Source: Persicaria tinctoria (taxonomy: Eukaryota > Streptophyta > Magnoliopsida > Caryophyllales > Polygonaceae). From it: a stretch of 64,000 nt of DNA. Shown here in pieces: positions 10,761 to 21,799 of the stretch (its first letter is position 1; the number at the start of each line of letters is the position of its first letter). The DNA lies in the NCBI GenBank assembly GCA_037127255.1, contig JBANSL010000009.1, forward strand, positions 21,224,475 through 21,288,474. The letters are read 5' to 3'. The position numbers and the translations under genes were made by a program. A model generated the notes under the pieces. It was not told the DNA's origin and did not search any database. It saw nothing but the letters and a program-made list of their open reading frames with translations.

Positions 10761-13080
10761 ACATACTCTTATAGTATTTTAATAAGAATGTACTAGTTAA
10801 TATAATGTATTATTCAACATTTATTAGTCATTTATATGATATCTCCTCAAAAACATACTCTTATAGTATTCTAATAAGAATTTATTAGTTAATATAAGGT
10901 TTTATTAAACATTTGTTAGTTACTTATATGAGTTTTCCTCAAAACATACTCTTATAGTATTTTAATAAGAATTTAATAGTTCATATAAGGTTTTATTCAA
11001 CATTTATTTATTACTTATATGAGTTTTCCTCAAAACATACTCTTTCAGTATTTTAATAAGAATTTACTAGTTAATAGAAGGTTTTATTCAACATTTATTA
11101 GTCCTTATATGAGTTTTCCTCAAAACATACTCTTATATCATTCTAATAGGTATTTACTAGTTAATATAAGTTTTAATCAACATTTATTAGTCACTTACAT
11201 GATTTTTCCTCAAAACATAATCTTATAGTATTCTAATAAGAATTTACTAGTTAATATAAGGTTTTATTAAACATTTATTACATGAGTTTTCCTCAAAACA
11301 CCCTTATAATATTCTAATAAGAATTTATTAGCCAATATAAGGTTTTATTAAACATTTATTAGTAACTTATATCAATTTTCCTCAAAACATACTCTTATAG
11401 TATTATAATAAGAATATATTACTTAGTATAAGGTTTTATTAGTTACTTATATGAGTTTTCCTCAAAACATAACCTTATAGTATTATAATAAGAATTTATT
11501 ACTTATTATAAGGTTTTATTAGTTACTTATATGAGTTTTCCTCAAAACATAACCTTATAGTATTATAATAAGAATTTATTACTTAGTATAAGGTTTTATT
11601 AGCTACTTATATGAGCTTTTCTCAAAACATAACCTTATAGTATTATAATAAGAATTTATTACTTAGTATAAGGTTTTATTAGCTACTTATATGAGTTTTC
11701 CTCAAAACATAACCTTATAGTATTATAATAAGAATTTATTACTTAGTATAAGGTTTTATTAGTTAATTATATGAGTTTTCCTCAAAACATAACCTTATAG
11801 TATTATAATAAGAATTTATTACTTAGTATAAGGTTTTATTAGTTACTTATATGAGTTTTCCTCAAAACATAACCTTATAGTATTATAATAAGAATTTATT
11901 ACTTAGCATAAAGTTTTATTAGTTACTTATATGAGTTTTCCTCAAAACATAACCTAATAGTATTATAATAAGAATTTATTACTTAGTATAAGGTTTTATT
12001 AGCTACTTATATGAGCTTTTCTCAAAACATAACATTATAGTATTATAATAAGAATTTATTACTTAGTATAAGGTTTTATTAGCTACTTATATGAGTTTTC
12101 TTCAAAACATAACCTTATAGTATTATAATAAGAATTTATTACTTAGTATAAGGTTTTATTAGTTAATTATATGAGTTTTCCTCAAAACATAACCTTATAG
12201 TATTATAATAAGAATTTATTACTTAGTATAAGGTTTTATTAGTTACTTATATGAGTTTTCCTCAAAACATAACCTTATAGTATTATAATAAGAATTTATC
12301 ACTTATTATAAGGTTTTATTAGTTACTTATATGAGTTTTCCTCAAAACATAACCTTACAGTATTATAATAAGAATTTATTACTTAGTATATGGTTTTATT
12401 AGTTAATTATATGAGTTTTCCTCAAAACATAACCTTATAGTATTATAATAAGAATATATTACTTAGTATAAGGTTTTATTAGTTACTTATATGAGTTTTC
12501 CTCAAAACATAACCTTATAGTATTATAATAAGAATTTATCACTTATTATAAGGTTTTATTAGTTACTTATATGAGTTTTCCTCAAAACATAACCTTACAG
12601 TATTATAATAAGAATTTATTACTTAGTATATGGTTTTATTAGTTAATTATATGAGTTTTCCTCAAAACATAACCTTATAGTATTATAATAAGAATTTATT
12701 ACTTAGTATAAGGTTTTATTAGTTAATTATATGAGTTTTCCTCAAAACATAACCTTATAGTATTATAATAAGAATTTATTACTTAGTATAATGTTTTATT
12801 AGTTACTTATATGAGTTTTCCTCAAAATATAAACCTATAGTATTCTAATAAGAATTTATTTGTTAATACTGTATAAGGTTCTATTAAACATTTATTTGTC
12901 ACTTTTATCAGTTTCCCTCAAAACATGCACTTATAGTATTCTAATAAGAATTTATTACTTAATATAAGGTTTTATTAAACATTTATTAGTGAATTATTTG
13001 AGTTTTTCTTAAAACATACCATTATAATATTCTCATAAGAATTTATTAATTAGTTAATATATGTTTTTTTCAACACTTAC
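10761..13080. repeat. AT-rich minisatellite, 80-bp core and ~91-bp edge units
   Basis: Unit: CTCAAAACATAACCTTATAG, TATTATAATAAGAATTTATT, ACTTAGTATAAGGTTTTATT, AGTTACTTATATGAGTTTTC (80 bp). About 18 near-identical copies fill roughly 11380-12840. Left of them, and again at the right edge, are more diverged units of about 91 bp that contain an extra AAACATTTATTAGT-like segment. Variants recur at fixed spacings: GAGCTTTTCTC at 11613 and 12013 (400 bp), TTAATTATATGAG at 11763 and 12163, AATTTATCACTTATTATAAG at about 12293 and 12533 (240 bp). The array has therefore grown by duplicating blocks of five and of three units. Confidence 0.95.
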
Positions 13081-13784
13081 AATTTATATAAAAAAAATTT
13101 CATAATTATATTTGGGCTCGTCAATGGGCCAATCGGGGAAAATATAGTCCTATTTGGGCCCATAATAAATGAAAGCACATTTGAGCTCAACCGTAATGGC
13201 AACGGATTTAGCCACGGACCGAGTCGTTGCTAAATACACATTTCATTCTACGGGCTAATAAGGTAATTGGGCTAATCATTTCTAATGGGCTATTGATCTA
13301 TGCCGAGCCCATAACATTTGGTCTTCTTTGTTGGCCACAGATTCAGCTACAATTCAAGCCCATTCACCCCATGTCCAACCCGCCTAAAATAACCGATCCA
13401 AACCCACTCACCTCGTGTCCATTTCATCGTCGGATTTCTGATGCTGAATAGCCACGGATTTAGCCACGAGGTTGATGTTGTTGCCAAATAAGCATCGAAT
13501 ACAGCCACGAAATAAGCATTCGTAGCTAATCTTGTGTCTAATTACCACTATCATCCACTTCTTCAGCCACGAAATCAGCCAGGGACATTGTGTTCGTTGC
13601 TATTAGCAACGAATTTGATGATGTGGCATTCTTGGGTGAACACCAGTCACGAAAATAGCCACGGTCAAGAACAGTCGTGGCCAATGTCATTGCTATTGGC
13701 AACCAAAACAGCGTCGGCTGACATTCGTGGCTAGAAATCCGTAGCTATTTCCTGTTTTTTTAGTAGTGCTTGAAGCATGGCTTG

Positions 13785-14340
13785 TCGTTTCGTTGCATTA
13801 ATACATCGACTTTCTGTAGTTGAGCGAACCGGATGTAGTTGTAGAGTTCGTTAGTCGAAGACGGGCCGGGTTACCAAAGTCACGATCAGTTAAGGTTGAA
13901 ATCTGAATCATGATTCTGGAAAGCGCTGGTTCAAATCCAGCTCGTGACAGTATGATGAATGCTTTCCTTAACAAGGGGAAACTGAAAAAAAAGGGCTTAA
14001 GGTATGGTGAGACGGGAAACCCTCTTCCTAACCAATATTCAAAAGTGGCGCCTCTTTCTTTGAAGCTTGAAGGTCAGACTGTGAACCAAGAAAGAAGTTA
14101 TAGTTTTATTTGATAACAAAAGAAGGCGACACAAATGACCTTTCTCCAGAGAAGCAAGCCACTCGCTCGAAATAGGTCCCTTCAATTGTGTAACAAGGCA
14201 ATCTATACGATCACGAGTCCGCTCCTGTCGAGCCTCTTTCCCTGTCGGCTTCGTCAATTAGACTTGAGAACAGTGCCTAAACCCTTTTTTCCTTCTACGA
14301 GGCTATCCTATTTCTAGCTTTTTTGATAGGTATATATTTT
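13785..14340. other. Organelle-like (possibly mitochondrial) DNA insert
   Basis: This stretch differs in style from its surroundings: balanced base composition, tRNA T-arm-like GCTGGTTCAAATCCAGC (13925-13941), and phrases such as AGAAGCAAGCCACTCGCTCG and CTTCTACGAGGCTATCC that read like plant mitochondrial intergenic DNA. The same degenerate GAACCACTC repeat lies on both sides (before 7985 and after 14413), so it looks inserted. I cannot name a mitochondrial gene in it. Confidence 0.4.
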
Positions 14341-14639
14341 TAAACCGGGCAGCCAGGTCGATCGACCGGAGTCCTTCTTGGACAATCTCTAGACAAAATC
14401 TTAGTGTATGTCCGAGTCACTGAACCACTCTTATATGTATGTGATGAACCAATTAGCGACCGCTGCTACCCTTCCCCTGTGCTGACCAATTCCTATACAG
14501 TGAGGCTTCTTCACACATTTTTACAGTGGTTGATTGTCAAATGTTTACCATCCAGGTAGTATTTCTCTCCTTGTTGATTTATTCTAGCTGTCATATATTG
14601 CAATTTGGCCAACATATAAGTTTGTTTTTAAAAAAAAAA

Positions 14640-14979
14640 AAAAAAACCTCTGACCCTACATAACTTCTTTGATGAATTCCTTGTTGACCAATTCCTGCGC
14701 AAGCTTCTCGATCGGTGAAGCTTCCGCCACACCAATGAAGCCTTCATCGCCGTTGACGAGCTTCAGCCAGTTCATATCTACTTCCTTCTCCCTCTCAGCT
14801 TCCTCAAGCACCGCTCCAGCCCCAGGAGATGACCGTCAAGGCCAGCGCCACCCTCATTAAATGCTTCAGGTGCGCCCCCCGGACTAAGCTCGTGTTCGCT
14901 CCCTCCAGGTATAAGGATCCAAAATCGGTGACTCGAAAGACGCCCGCCGTTGGAGGGAGATCGAAGGTGAGGAGTAATG
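14640..14979 (-). pseudogene. Unidentified gene relic, 3' part
   Basis: GC-richer DNA next to the Copia insertion. On the minus strand one frame reads LEEAEREKEVDMNWLKLVN and GDEGFIGVAEASDREACAG, which has a protein-like composition, but other parts need different frames, so exon borders or frameshifts are involved. The matching upstream part lies beyond the retrotransposon at 24709-24940. I do not recognise the product. Confidence 0.35.
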
Positions 14980-14984
14980 CCGGT

Positions 14985-16069
14985 TGAAGAGTCTATAAGG
15001 TGATGAATAATACTCTAGAAGGGGGGGATGAATAGAATATGGACGATTTTCGCAACAATAGAAATTTACTGCAACTTGTCAAGACCTTGATATAGGCTAT
15101 CAGAACTTGACAAAGTGAAATTGAATGTGATAAAGTAAATGCGGAATATAAAAGATGAACACACGAATTGTTAACGAGGTTCGGCACCAACTTGCCTACG
15201 TCCCCGCCTAGGATTGTCCAATCCGTAGGATTCAAACACTTCTTATTTCACTTCTTTTGAGCCTAGAACTTCCTAGAGAAACTTCCCTTTCTCTATACAA
15301 AGCCTCACCGCTTCTATTCTAGCTCTCAACCTTACAAGTGAAATAAAAGCTCACACCACACACTAAGTGTGCTTTGATCGAGTATGAAAACTCTAAGTGT
15401 AAAATGAATGACTTGTACAATAAGTGCTAGTGTTTCTCTCAACTCTTAAGCAATGATCACCAACTAGGATTTAGGAGAATGTAAGAGAAACTTTGACGAA
15501 TGCTTTAGGATGCTATGAATGCTTGCGTGGTTGCTTAGATGCTTGGTTAGTTCCCATCCTTTTTAGCCTTCGTCTTTTTATAGTTGGAACACTTTGTAGA
15601 GCTTCTTGGAGGGAGACCATTTGAAATTCAAATCCTTTCCAAAGTATTTGAGTTCTTTCCAAAAGAAGATCCTTTGTGTGCCTTCCAAGAGTTCTTCCAA
15701 CTTTCTTCATGATCAAGTATGATCAATTGGAGATCGGTTCTTTCCTTGTATGAAAAGTGAAAACAAGAAAGAATATGCATAATGTATCTAGTACATAAAA
15801 TGGGTTAGATGAGAAATTCATATATAAATCGATAAAGCCCAAGTCTCATCACATAACCCAATATAGAGCCCATTAAAATTTAGGCCCAAAAAGATTGGCC
15901 TCGAATTCTTTCCTGTAAAAGAACAAGTTGAACTAGATAAATGCATAAGTGATCGAAACATTTTAGTCTGGGTTTCAAGACCTTGAAACCCAGCCTTTTT
16001 CTCTTTCATCATTCTTTAGATCATCTGCACGTTAGTTCTCAAGATCTTACAATCAAGGTGGAGTCTTCA
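14985..16069 (-). repeat. Copia 3' LTR (element sense)
   Basis: The 1085-bp LTR begins TGAAGAGTCT and ends AGTCTTCA. It contains a minus-strand TATA box TATAAAAAG (15574-15582) and a 26-bp dyad, CTGGGTTTCAAG-AC-CTTGAAACCCAG, at about 15968-15993. It pairs with the LTR at 23620-24708. Confidence 0.96.
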
Positions 16070-16080
16070 ATCTCCCCCTT
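16070..16080 (-). other. Polypurine tract of the Copia element
   Basis: The minus strand reads AAGGGGGAGAT directly before the 3' LTR. It is the expected plus-strand primer for reverse transcription. Confidence 0.85.
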
Positions 16081-16387
16081 AATGGAAGACAAAACTTGTG
16101 TCAATATTCATAACATATTTCCAGCAATCATAAGAGGAAATAAGCATATTATAATATAGGCATAAAATGTTTGGATCATCTAAGTTTTTAAAAACGACAA
16201 GCACTTAACCAACTAGTGCCAAAACGCAGGGCAACCAAAACATTCTCCCCCTTTTGTCTTCCAACAAAAGGGCAGAGAGGTGAAAATGTCTGAAACACCA
16301 ACCAGAAAACAACCAATAGACCAGAAGTTTTAAAAGACGAGCATCAAAAGATGAGTTTTTAGAGAGTAGAGAAAAGAGAGTAGGAGA

Positions 16388-18091
16388 TCAAGGCCTTGAG
16401 TCAGAATCCCCATCTACAACCTTCTTCTTCTTGCTCTTTAGAGCCTTCTTGCCTTTCTTAGCAGAGGATGGCCCAGCAGCATAGGATGTACCAAGGGCTC
16501 CAGGAGCATTAGGATCTTCAGGAGGGGCAATGCCAACTCCTTCCTCAACCCATTCGCCAAAGGTGGGGTACTGCTTGTTGGGTGGAAGGTATTTCCTTCT
16601 AACCTCATCTCTGCACCTCTTCCTCCACCTTGCAAGGGCGTCTCTGGTGACCTTGTCTCGTTCCATCTCTGCAAGCTGTCTCTGACGCTTCACATCCCTG
16701 TATTTCTTGACCACACCATATTGCTCGACCGTGAGAATGGTGGGTTCATGATGAGTGGGGCGCAGGATAGGACGTTTCTTCACTTGATTTTCACAGTTGA
16801 GGATGACGTTCCCAGTCTTCTCACGCACATGATCAAAGGTTTCTTGCTCCATTGGCATGATAGAGCTTGTAGCAGTGTAGGTGAGAGCATTGAGGAGCAT
16901 CATTTGGTCAAGCTTGCAGTTGACCATGGAGAGGAGCTCATGAGTCTGGTCCTGTCGAATCACCACATCCGACCACATCCTACTCAGATCAAACCTAAGG
17001 TCTTGAATTTCAGTCTCCACAGCAGCCAATCTATCCTCACTCATATTAGGTTCAGCAACCTGTTTTCCCTTCGAGTCTTTCCTCAGAAACCATTGCCCCC
17101 TCAGATTTTTGGCAATGCCCAATCTATCTAGGCAACCCTCATCAACAATCCCACTATAGGTTTGCTTTTCTTCTGCTGATGTGTCGATGTCAAAGGCTTC
17201 AAAGATTTTGGGCAAAAGGTTTGCATAGGGTAAAGGCATAGACCGAGAGGAGGAGGAGACATGAGTCATGTAGTCGAGAATAAGTTTGGGCAGGTCAGGC
17301 TCGTATCCGTTCATGATAAGGAAGAGGATTTCGAGAAGATTCTCGGTCACCAATTCCCTGGAATGTATGCATGGGAAGATACAGCGAGCCAAAATAGTGA
17401 AGATGAGCTTGGCTTGAAGGTTTAGGGCAGTGTGAGTGGGTTTGAGGGTGGATGAAGATCCAGGGCCTTGAGATTTTAGGAAGAATTCATCTCGTGCTCG
17501 TGAGAGACATTCAAATCGGCTTGGGAATTCTTTTGTGGGAATCTCAGTTGGAAGGTCAAGGATGAGAGCAAGGCTTTCAGGAGAGAGGCGGATTCGGTTG
17601 TTCTTGACCTTGGATACTAGGGTTAGGGTTCCGTTCACTCGATGAACAGTAAGGTTGGCATAAAAGAGTCTGGTGAGTCGGGGATAGGCGAAATTGCCAG
17701 GGTTGAGCAAAGTCCAGAAGCAGGTAGATTTGAGGAGGGAAATGCAAGGCAAGGGCATGGATTGGAGGAGGTTGAAATCGACAGCATCACAGAAGCATAA
17801 GCGACGGTTGCAAATATCCTGTTTCCAGGACTCCTCAACCTCTTTGTTGCAAAACCAATTGGGGGAAATGCTAGAGGGTACCTGAGGAGGACGAGCAGTA
17901 GCTGTGGATGTTGGAGCTTTGCCTTTGGATTTTCTGATCAGAGGTGGTGGCGATGGTGATCTCTCGCTTGAATCCTCGGAGTGTTCTTCAGATTCCTCTA
18001 TGACTTGCTTCCCCTTGTTGGCCGGCATCTTATATCTCTTAGCTGAAGGTGCTGGAGATGGAGATGCTGAGGAGCGCTTTGATCCTGCCAT
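16388..18091 (-). CDS. Post-pol ORF, plant-transposon-protein-like
   Basis: A 567-codon intact ORF between pol and the 3' LTR, on the same strand as pol. Residues 1-75 are a basic, Ser/Pro-rich tail. About 80-330 form a globular region with RLTRLFYANLTVH, NRIRLSPESLALILDLP and RCIFPCIHSRELVTENL, the pattern I associate with the 'putative plant transposon protein' domain found in many retrotransposon-linked plant ORFs. About 350-420 looks coiled coil, and the C terminus is Lys/Ser-rich. I see no signal peptide or membrane segment, so it does not look like an envelope even though it occupies the position of the Sirevirus env-like gene. Function unknown. Its intact frame in a young element suggests recent constraint or recent insertion. 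Confidence 0.7.
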   Translation of the reverse strand: MAGSKRSSASPSPAPSAKRYKMPANKGKQVIEESEEHSEDSSERSPSPPPLIRKSKGKAPTSTATARPPQVPSSISPNWFCNKEVEESWKQDICNRRLCFCDAVDFNLLQSMPLPCISLLKSTCFWTLLNPGNFAYPRLTRLFYANLTVHRVNGTLTLVSKVKNNRIRLSPESLALILDLPTEIPTKEFPSRFECLSRARDEFFLKSQGPGSSSTLKPTHTALNLQAKLIFTILARCIFPCIHSRELVTENLLEILFLIMNGYEPDLPKLILDYMTHVSSSSRSMPLPYANLLPKIFEAFDIDTSAEEKQTYSGIVDEGCLDRLGIAKNLRGQWFLRKDSKGKQVAEPNMSEDRLAAVETEIQDLRFDLSRMWSDVVIRQDQTHELLSMVNCKLDQMMLLNALTYTATSSIMPMEQETFDHVREKTGNVILNCENQVKKRPILRPTHHEPTILTVEQYGVVKKYRDVKRQRQLAEMERDKVTRDALARWRKRCRDEVRRKYLPPNKQYPTFGEWVEEGVGIAPPEDPNAPGALGTSYAAGPSSAKKGKKALKSKKKKVVDGDSDSRP

Positions 18092-18574
18092 TTGGTTACA
18101 GAAACAGAGAGGGTTTTGGATTTTTGACGAGAGAGAGAGAGATTCAGAGAGTGAAGATGGAGTGGATGAGACAGAGAGAGAGAGAGGGGATTAAAAAGCT
18201 AAAAAGCTGGAAACTGAATCGTTTCTCTCTTTGTTCAAAAGGCAAGTACATATTCATTTACTCAAGTGAATAGTAAGTAATGATGTTCTGAAAATTCTAA
18301 ACCCAAAGTGTTACATCCACTTGCACAAAATAGAGAGATTTAAAAAATAAAAACGGAAACCAAGATATGTGAGTACCAATATTTGAAAGGGGTAAATGAT
18401 ATCAAGATAAACTCAGAAACATTAAAGGATACTCTTGTTGAATATCCATAAGATATTAACCAGAGTTTGATCCAAAATAATTTTATTCGGATGAACATCC
18501 AGAAACCTTATGAAGTCAAGGTCTTGAGATTTCATTTGAATTCATGACTTTCATATAGGAAGCAATTGCTCCCC
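18092..18574 (-). other. Spacer with an internal polypurine-like tract
   Basis: Non-coding DNA between pol and the post-pol ORF. Immediately after the pol stop the minus strand reads TAGGGGGAGCA (18568-18578), a second purine tract resembling the one at the LTR. The upstream half contains GA-rich leader sequence of the post-pol ORF (18125-18190). Confidence 0.55.
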
Positions 18575-21500
18575 CTAAGAAAGTGCTTCCCTATTAAGCA
18601 TACCCAACTCCAATCTAATAAAATTGAAACGGTCTTCAAGGAGTGGTTTAGTAAAAATATCGGCTAACTGAAATTCAGTGGATATGAAGGATATTGATAC
18701 ATCACCTTTCTCCACATGATCTCTTATAAAATGGTGTCTCACATCAATGTGCTTGGTTCTCGAATGCTGCACTGGATTTTCAGTGATTGAAATAGCACTA
18801 GTATTATCACACAAGATAGGAATACCTTTAAGATCAATTCCAAGGTCTCTGAGTTGTTGTGCTATCCAAAGAATCTGAGAGCAACATGCACCAGCAACAA
18901 TGTACTTGGCTTCTGCAGTTGATAAGGCTACTGAATTCTGTTTCTTAGAGTGCCAACTTATCAAGGAGGATCCTAGGAGTTGGCAGCAGCCAGAAGTGCT
19001 TTTTCTATCAACTTTGTATCCTGCAAAATCTGCATCTGAGTAGCCTTTTAAATGAAAGTTACTTTGTTTGGGATACCATAGCCCAAGGTCTTGAGATCCA
19101 TTTAGGTATCTGAAGATCCTTTTTACAGCAATAAGATGAGACTCTTTGGGGTCACTTTGGAATCGAGCACACATACAGACACTGAACATTATGTCAGGTC
19201 TACTAGCAGTAAGGTATAGGAGTGAACCAATCATACCTCTGTATTCTTTTTGGTTCACATTCTTACCATTCTTATCTTGATCAAGGGAGAGAGTGGAGCT
19301 CATAGGGGTCTTTGCTACCTTTGATTGTTCCATTTTGTATTTCTTTAGTAGATCCCTGGTATATTTCCCTTGATTAAAAAAGATACCCTTACTTGTTTGA
19401 TGAACTTGTAAACCAAGGAAGAAGTTTAATTCTCCCATAAGACTCATTTCGAATTCCCTGCACATAATTTCAGAAAACTCCTTGCAAAGGGAATTGTTAG
19501 TAGCACCAAATAATATATCGTCTACATATATTTGAACAATCAAAAGATCATTTCCACGGGTTTTGATGAAGAGAGTTTTATCAATCAATCCTCTTTGAAA
19601 ATCATTTTCAAGAAGGTATTTGGACAATCTTTCATACCAAGCTCTTGGGGCTTGTTTGAGACCATAAAGAGCTTTGTCCAATTTATACACATGATTAGGA
19701 AATTCTTCACTTTCAAAACCCGGTGGTTGAGCAACATAAACCTCTTCTTCTAAGAACCCATTTAGGAATGCACATTTGACATCCATTTGAAATAGCTTGA
19801 TACCCATGAAAGATGCAAAAGCAAGTAATATACGTATAGCTTCTAACCTTGCTACAGGAGCAAAAGTCTCCTCGTAGTCTATACCTTCTTCTTGATTGTA
19901 TCCTTGAGCAACAAGTCTTGCTTTGTTTCGAATGATCTTGCCTGCTTCATCCAGTTTATTTCGAAACACCCATCTAGTTCCTATGACTGATTGGTGTTGT
20001 GGTCTGGGTTGAAGAGTCCATACCTTGTTCCTTTCAAACTCATTTAGCTCATTTTGCATGGCAGTGATCCAATCCGAGTCCTTGAGTGCTTCAGCTGGGG
20101 TCTTTGGTTCTATAAGAGAAACAAAAGCATAGAAGGCACAAAGATTTTTTAATCTAGATCGAGTTTGTAACCCAGACGATGGATCTGATAAGATATCTTG
20201 AGCAGAGTGTGAAGAGGCATGTTTGAATTTTCGTAGCTTTGGACCCTGATTATTCGAACTAGTAGCAGGTCTCTCTTCAAGGTCTTGAGAGATAATTTGA
20301 GTGTTGGATTCTTCAATGACTGAATCCTGATCCTGTAGTCCCTTCTCAAGGTCTTGAGATAGCTCGTTGGTATCTTGGATTTGTTCTTGCATGTTTCTTT
20401 CTGGGTCCTGCTTATTTTCAGCCTTGTCCTCTTCTTCTCCATCCGAATCATGATGATTTAGATTGAGATCTGCAAAACCTTCACTCAACACACCGTTGTT
20501 GCTTTCGTCGAATACCACATGGATACTCTCCTCAACAATTTTGGTGCGCTTGTTATAAACTCTATAAGCTTTGCTAGTGGTCGAATAACCAAGGAAGATA
20601 CCTTCATCACTACGTGCGTCAAATTTTCCAAGATTATCTTTGCCATTGTTATGAACAAAGCAAGTGCATCCAAAAGGTTTGAAGTAGGAAATGCTAGGCT
20701 TTCTTCCTTTGAAAAGTTCATAGGGAGTCTTTTTCAAAATGGGACGAATTAAGCATCGATTCAAAATGTAATTGGCTGTATTAATAGCCTCAGCCCAGTA
20801 TATTTTTGGCAAACCATTTTCCAAAAGCATTGTTCTAGACATGTCCTCCAAAGTGCGGTTCTTTCGTTCCACAACTCCGTTTTGTTGAGGAGTTCTAGGT
20901 GCTGAAAAGTTGTGTGAAATTCCATATTTAGCACAGAACAAATCAAACTTAAGTTGATCAAATTCTCTACCATGATCACTCCTAATGGAGACAATAGGTA
21001 TGTTTTTCAAGGTCTGCAACTCTTTGTAAAGTTTAGAAAACTCGAGCAAAGCCTCTGATTTTTCTCTTAAAAAGGAGATCCATGTAAAACGAGAGAAATC
21101 ATCAATAATAACCAGGATGTATTGTTTACCCTTTGGAGATTTGACTCGCATAGGTCCACACAAGTCCATATGTAACAACTCAAGAGGGCGAGAGGAACTT
21201 ACAACCTTTTTAGGTTTGAAGGAACTGCGTGTCTGTTTGCCTCTTGTGCATGCATTGCATAGATCTTCTTTCTTGAAGTTTAGATCAGGCAAACCTCTCA
21301 CAAGATCTCTTGTTTTGAGCTTATTGAGGGTGTGCATGCTTACATGACCTAGTCTTCTATGCCATAGGCTGGGGTCTTCTGTCAAGACCTTGAGGCACTT
21401 GAGTTTTGTACCTGTAATATGATTAGCATTTACAGCATAAGTGTTGTTGTGCCTGTGAGCAGTGAGGATTAGATCATCAGTCTCTTCATTCCTGACTTCA

Positions 21501-21799
21501 CACTTGTGTCTGTCAAAGCCAACTTTGTGTCCTTTGTCACACAACTGAGAGACACTTAAGAGGTTATACTTTAATCCATCAACAAGATAAACATCCTTAA
21601 TGGAACTTTCTGAATTACCAATATTACCAATACCAATAATGTTGCACTTCCCTTTATCACCAAGAGTAATTGTTCCAGTAGTTTGTTCCTTAAGATCTTG
21701 AAATAGAGATTTCTTTCCACTCATGTGTCGTGAGCATCCACTGTCCATTATCCATTTTGGCTCTTTGCTCTTGATGATATCCTGTAATACCAACATCAA
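18575..21799 (-). CDS. pol: Copia pol polyprotein
   Basis: About 1070 codons, no internal stop. Domains in order: aspartic protease (WIMDSGCSRHM, active-site Asp near residue 19); GAG-pre-integrase with zinc-binding H-H-C-C (LWHRRLGHVS ... LCNACTRGK); integrase core with the D-D-E triad (HMDLCGP, IRSDHGREF, QNGVVERKN); reverse transcriptase (RWVFRNKLDEAG, MDVKCAFLNG, YGLKQAPRAWYE, catalytic YVDD at residues 758-761); RNase H (GYSDADFAG, STAEAKY, RTKHIDVRHHFIRD, LADIFTKPL). Integrase before RT identifies Copia. All catalytic residues I can check are present. The frame opens only after a TAG 12 nt upstream of the first likely codon and has no ATG until residue 2, so it was probably translated as part of a gag-pol product. 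Confidence 0.97.
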   Translation of the reverse strand: MMLVLQDIIKSKEPKWIMDSGCSRHMSGKKSLFQDLKEQTTGTITLGDKGKCNIIGIGNIGNSESSIKDVYLVDGLKYNLLSVSQLCDKGHKVGFDRHKCEVRNEETDDLILTAHRHNNTYAVNANHITGTKLKCLKVLTEDPSLWHRRLGHVSMHTLNKLKTRDLVRGLPDLNFKKEDLCNACTRGKQTRSSFKPKKVVSSSRPLELLHMDLCGPMRVKSPKGKQYILVIIDDFSRFTWISFLREKSEALLEFSKLYKELQTLKNIPIVSIRSDHGREFDQLKFDLFCAKYGISHNFSAPRTPQQNGVVERKNRTLEDMSRTMLLENGLPKIYWAEAINTANYILNRCLIRPILKKTPYELFKGRKPSISYFKPFGCTCFVHNNGKDNLGKFDARSDEGIFLGYSTTSKAYRVYNKRTKIVEESIHVVFDESNNGVLSEGFADLNLNHHDSDGEEEDKAENKQDPERNMQEQIQDTNELSQDLEKGLQDQDSVIEESNTQIISQDLEERPATSSNNQGPKLRKFKHASSHSAQDILSDPSSGLQTRSRLKNLCAFYAFVSLIEPKTPAEALKDSDWITAMQNELNEFERNKVWTLQPRPQHQSVIGTRWVFRNKLDEAGKIIRNKARLVAQGYNQEEGIDYEETFAPVARLEAIRILLAFASFMGIKLFQMDVKCAFLNGFLEEEVYVAQPPGFESEEFPNHVYKLDKALYGLKQAPRAWYERLSKYLLENDFQRGLIDKTLFIKTRGNDLLIVQIYVDDILFGATNNSLCKEFSEIMCREFEMSLMGELNFFLGLQVHQTSKGIFFNQGKYTRDLLKKYKMEQSKVAKTPMSSTLSLDQDKNGKNVNQKEYRGMIGSLLYLTASRPDIMFSVCMCARFQSDPKESHLIAVKRIFRYLNGSQDLGLWYPKQSNFHLKGYSDADFAGYKVDRKSTSGCCQLLGSSLISWHSKKQNSVALSTAEAKYIVAGACCSQILWIAQQLRDLGIDLKGIPILCDNTSAISITENPVQHSRTKHIDVRHHFIRDHVEKGDVSISFISTEFQLADIFTKPLLEDRFNFIRLELGMLNREALS

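Larger units (their letters stand above)
7986..13768. mobile_element. Second CACTA element, 5.8 kb
   Basis: The ends are CACTACTAAAAAAACAGGA and the inverted complement of the same 19 bases, flanked by a perfect CTT target duplication (7983-7985 and 13769-13771). Subterminal repeats of GCAACG/GCCACG and their complements (TAGCCACGA, CGTGGCTA) crowd 8000-8350 and 13195-13740. The interior keeps one transposase-like last exon, an antisense promoter-like segment and a long minisatellite, but no full transposase, so the element depends on another copy for movement. Confidence 0.95.

Noticed and set aside
10761..13080. CRISPR-like regular repeats
   Set aside because: Units are directly adjacent 80-bp tandem copies without unique spacers, inside a plant transposon.
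16388..18091. Retroviral envelope gene in the Copia element
   Set aside because: Position fits, but there is no signal peptide, transmembrane segment or fusion-peptide-like region.
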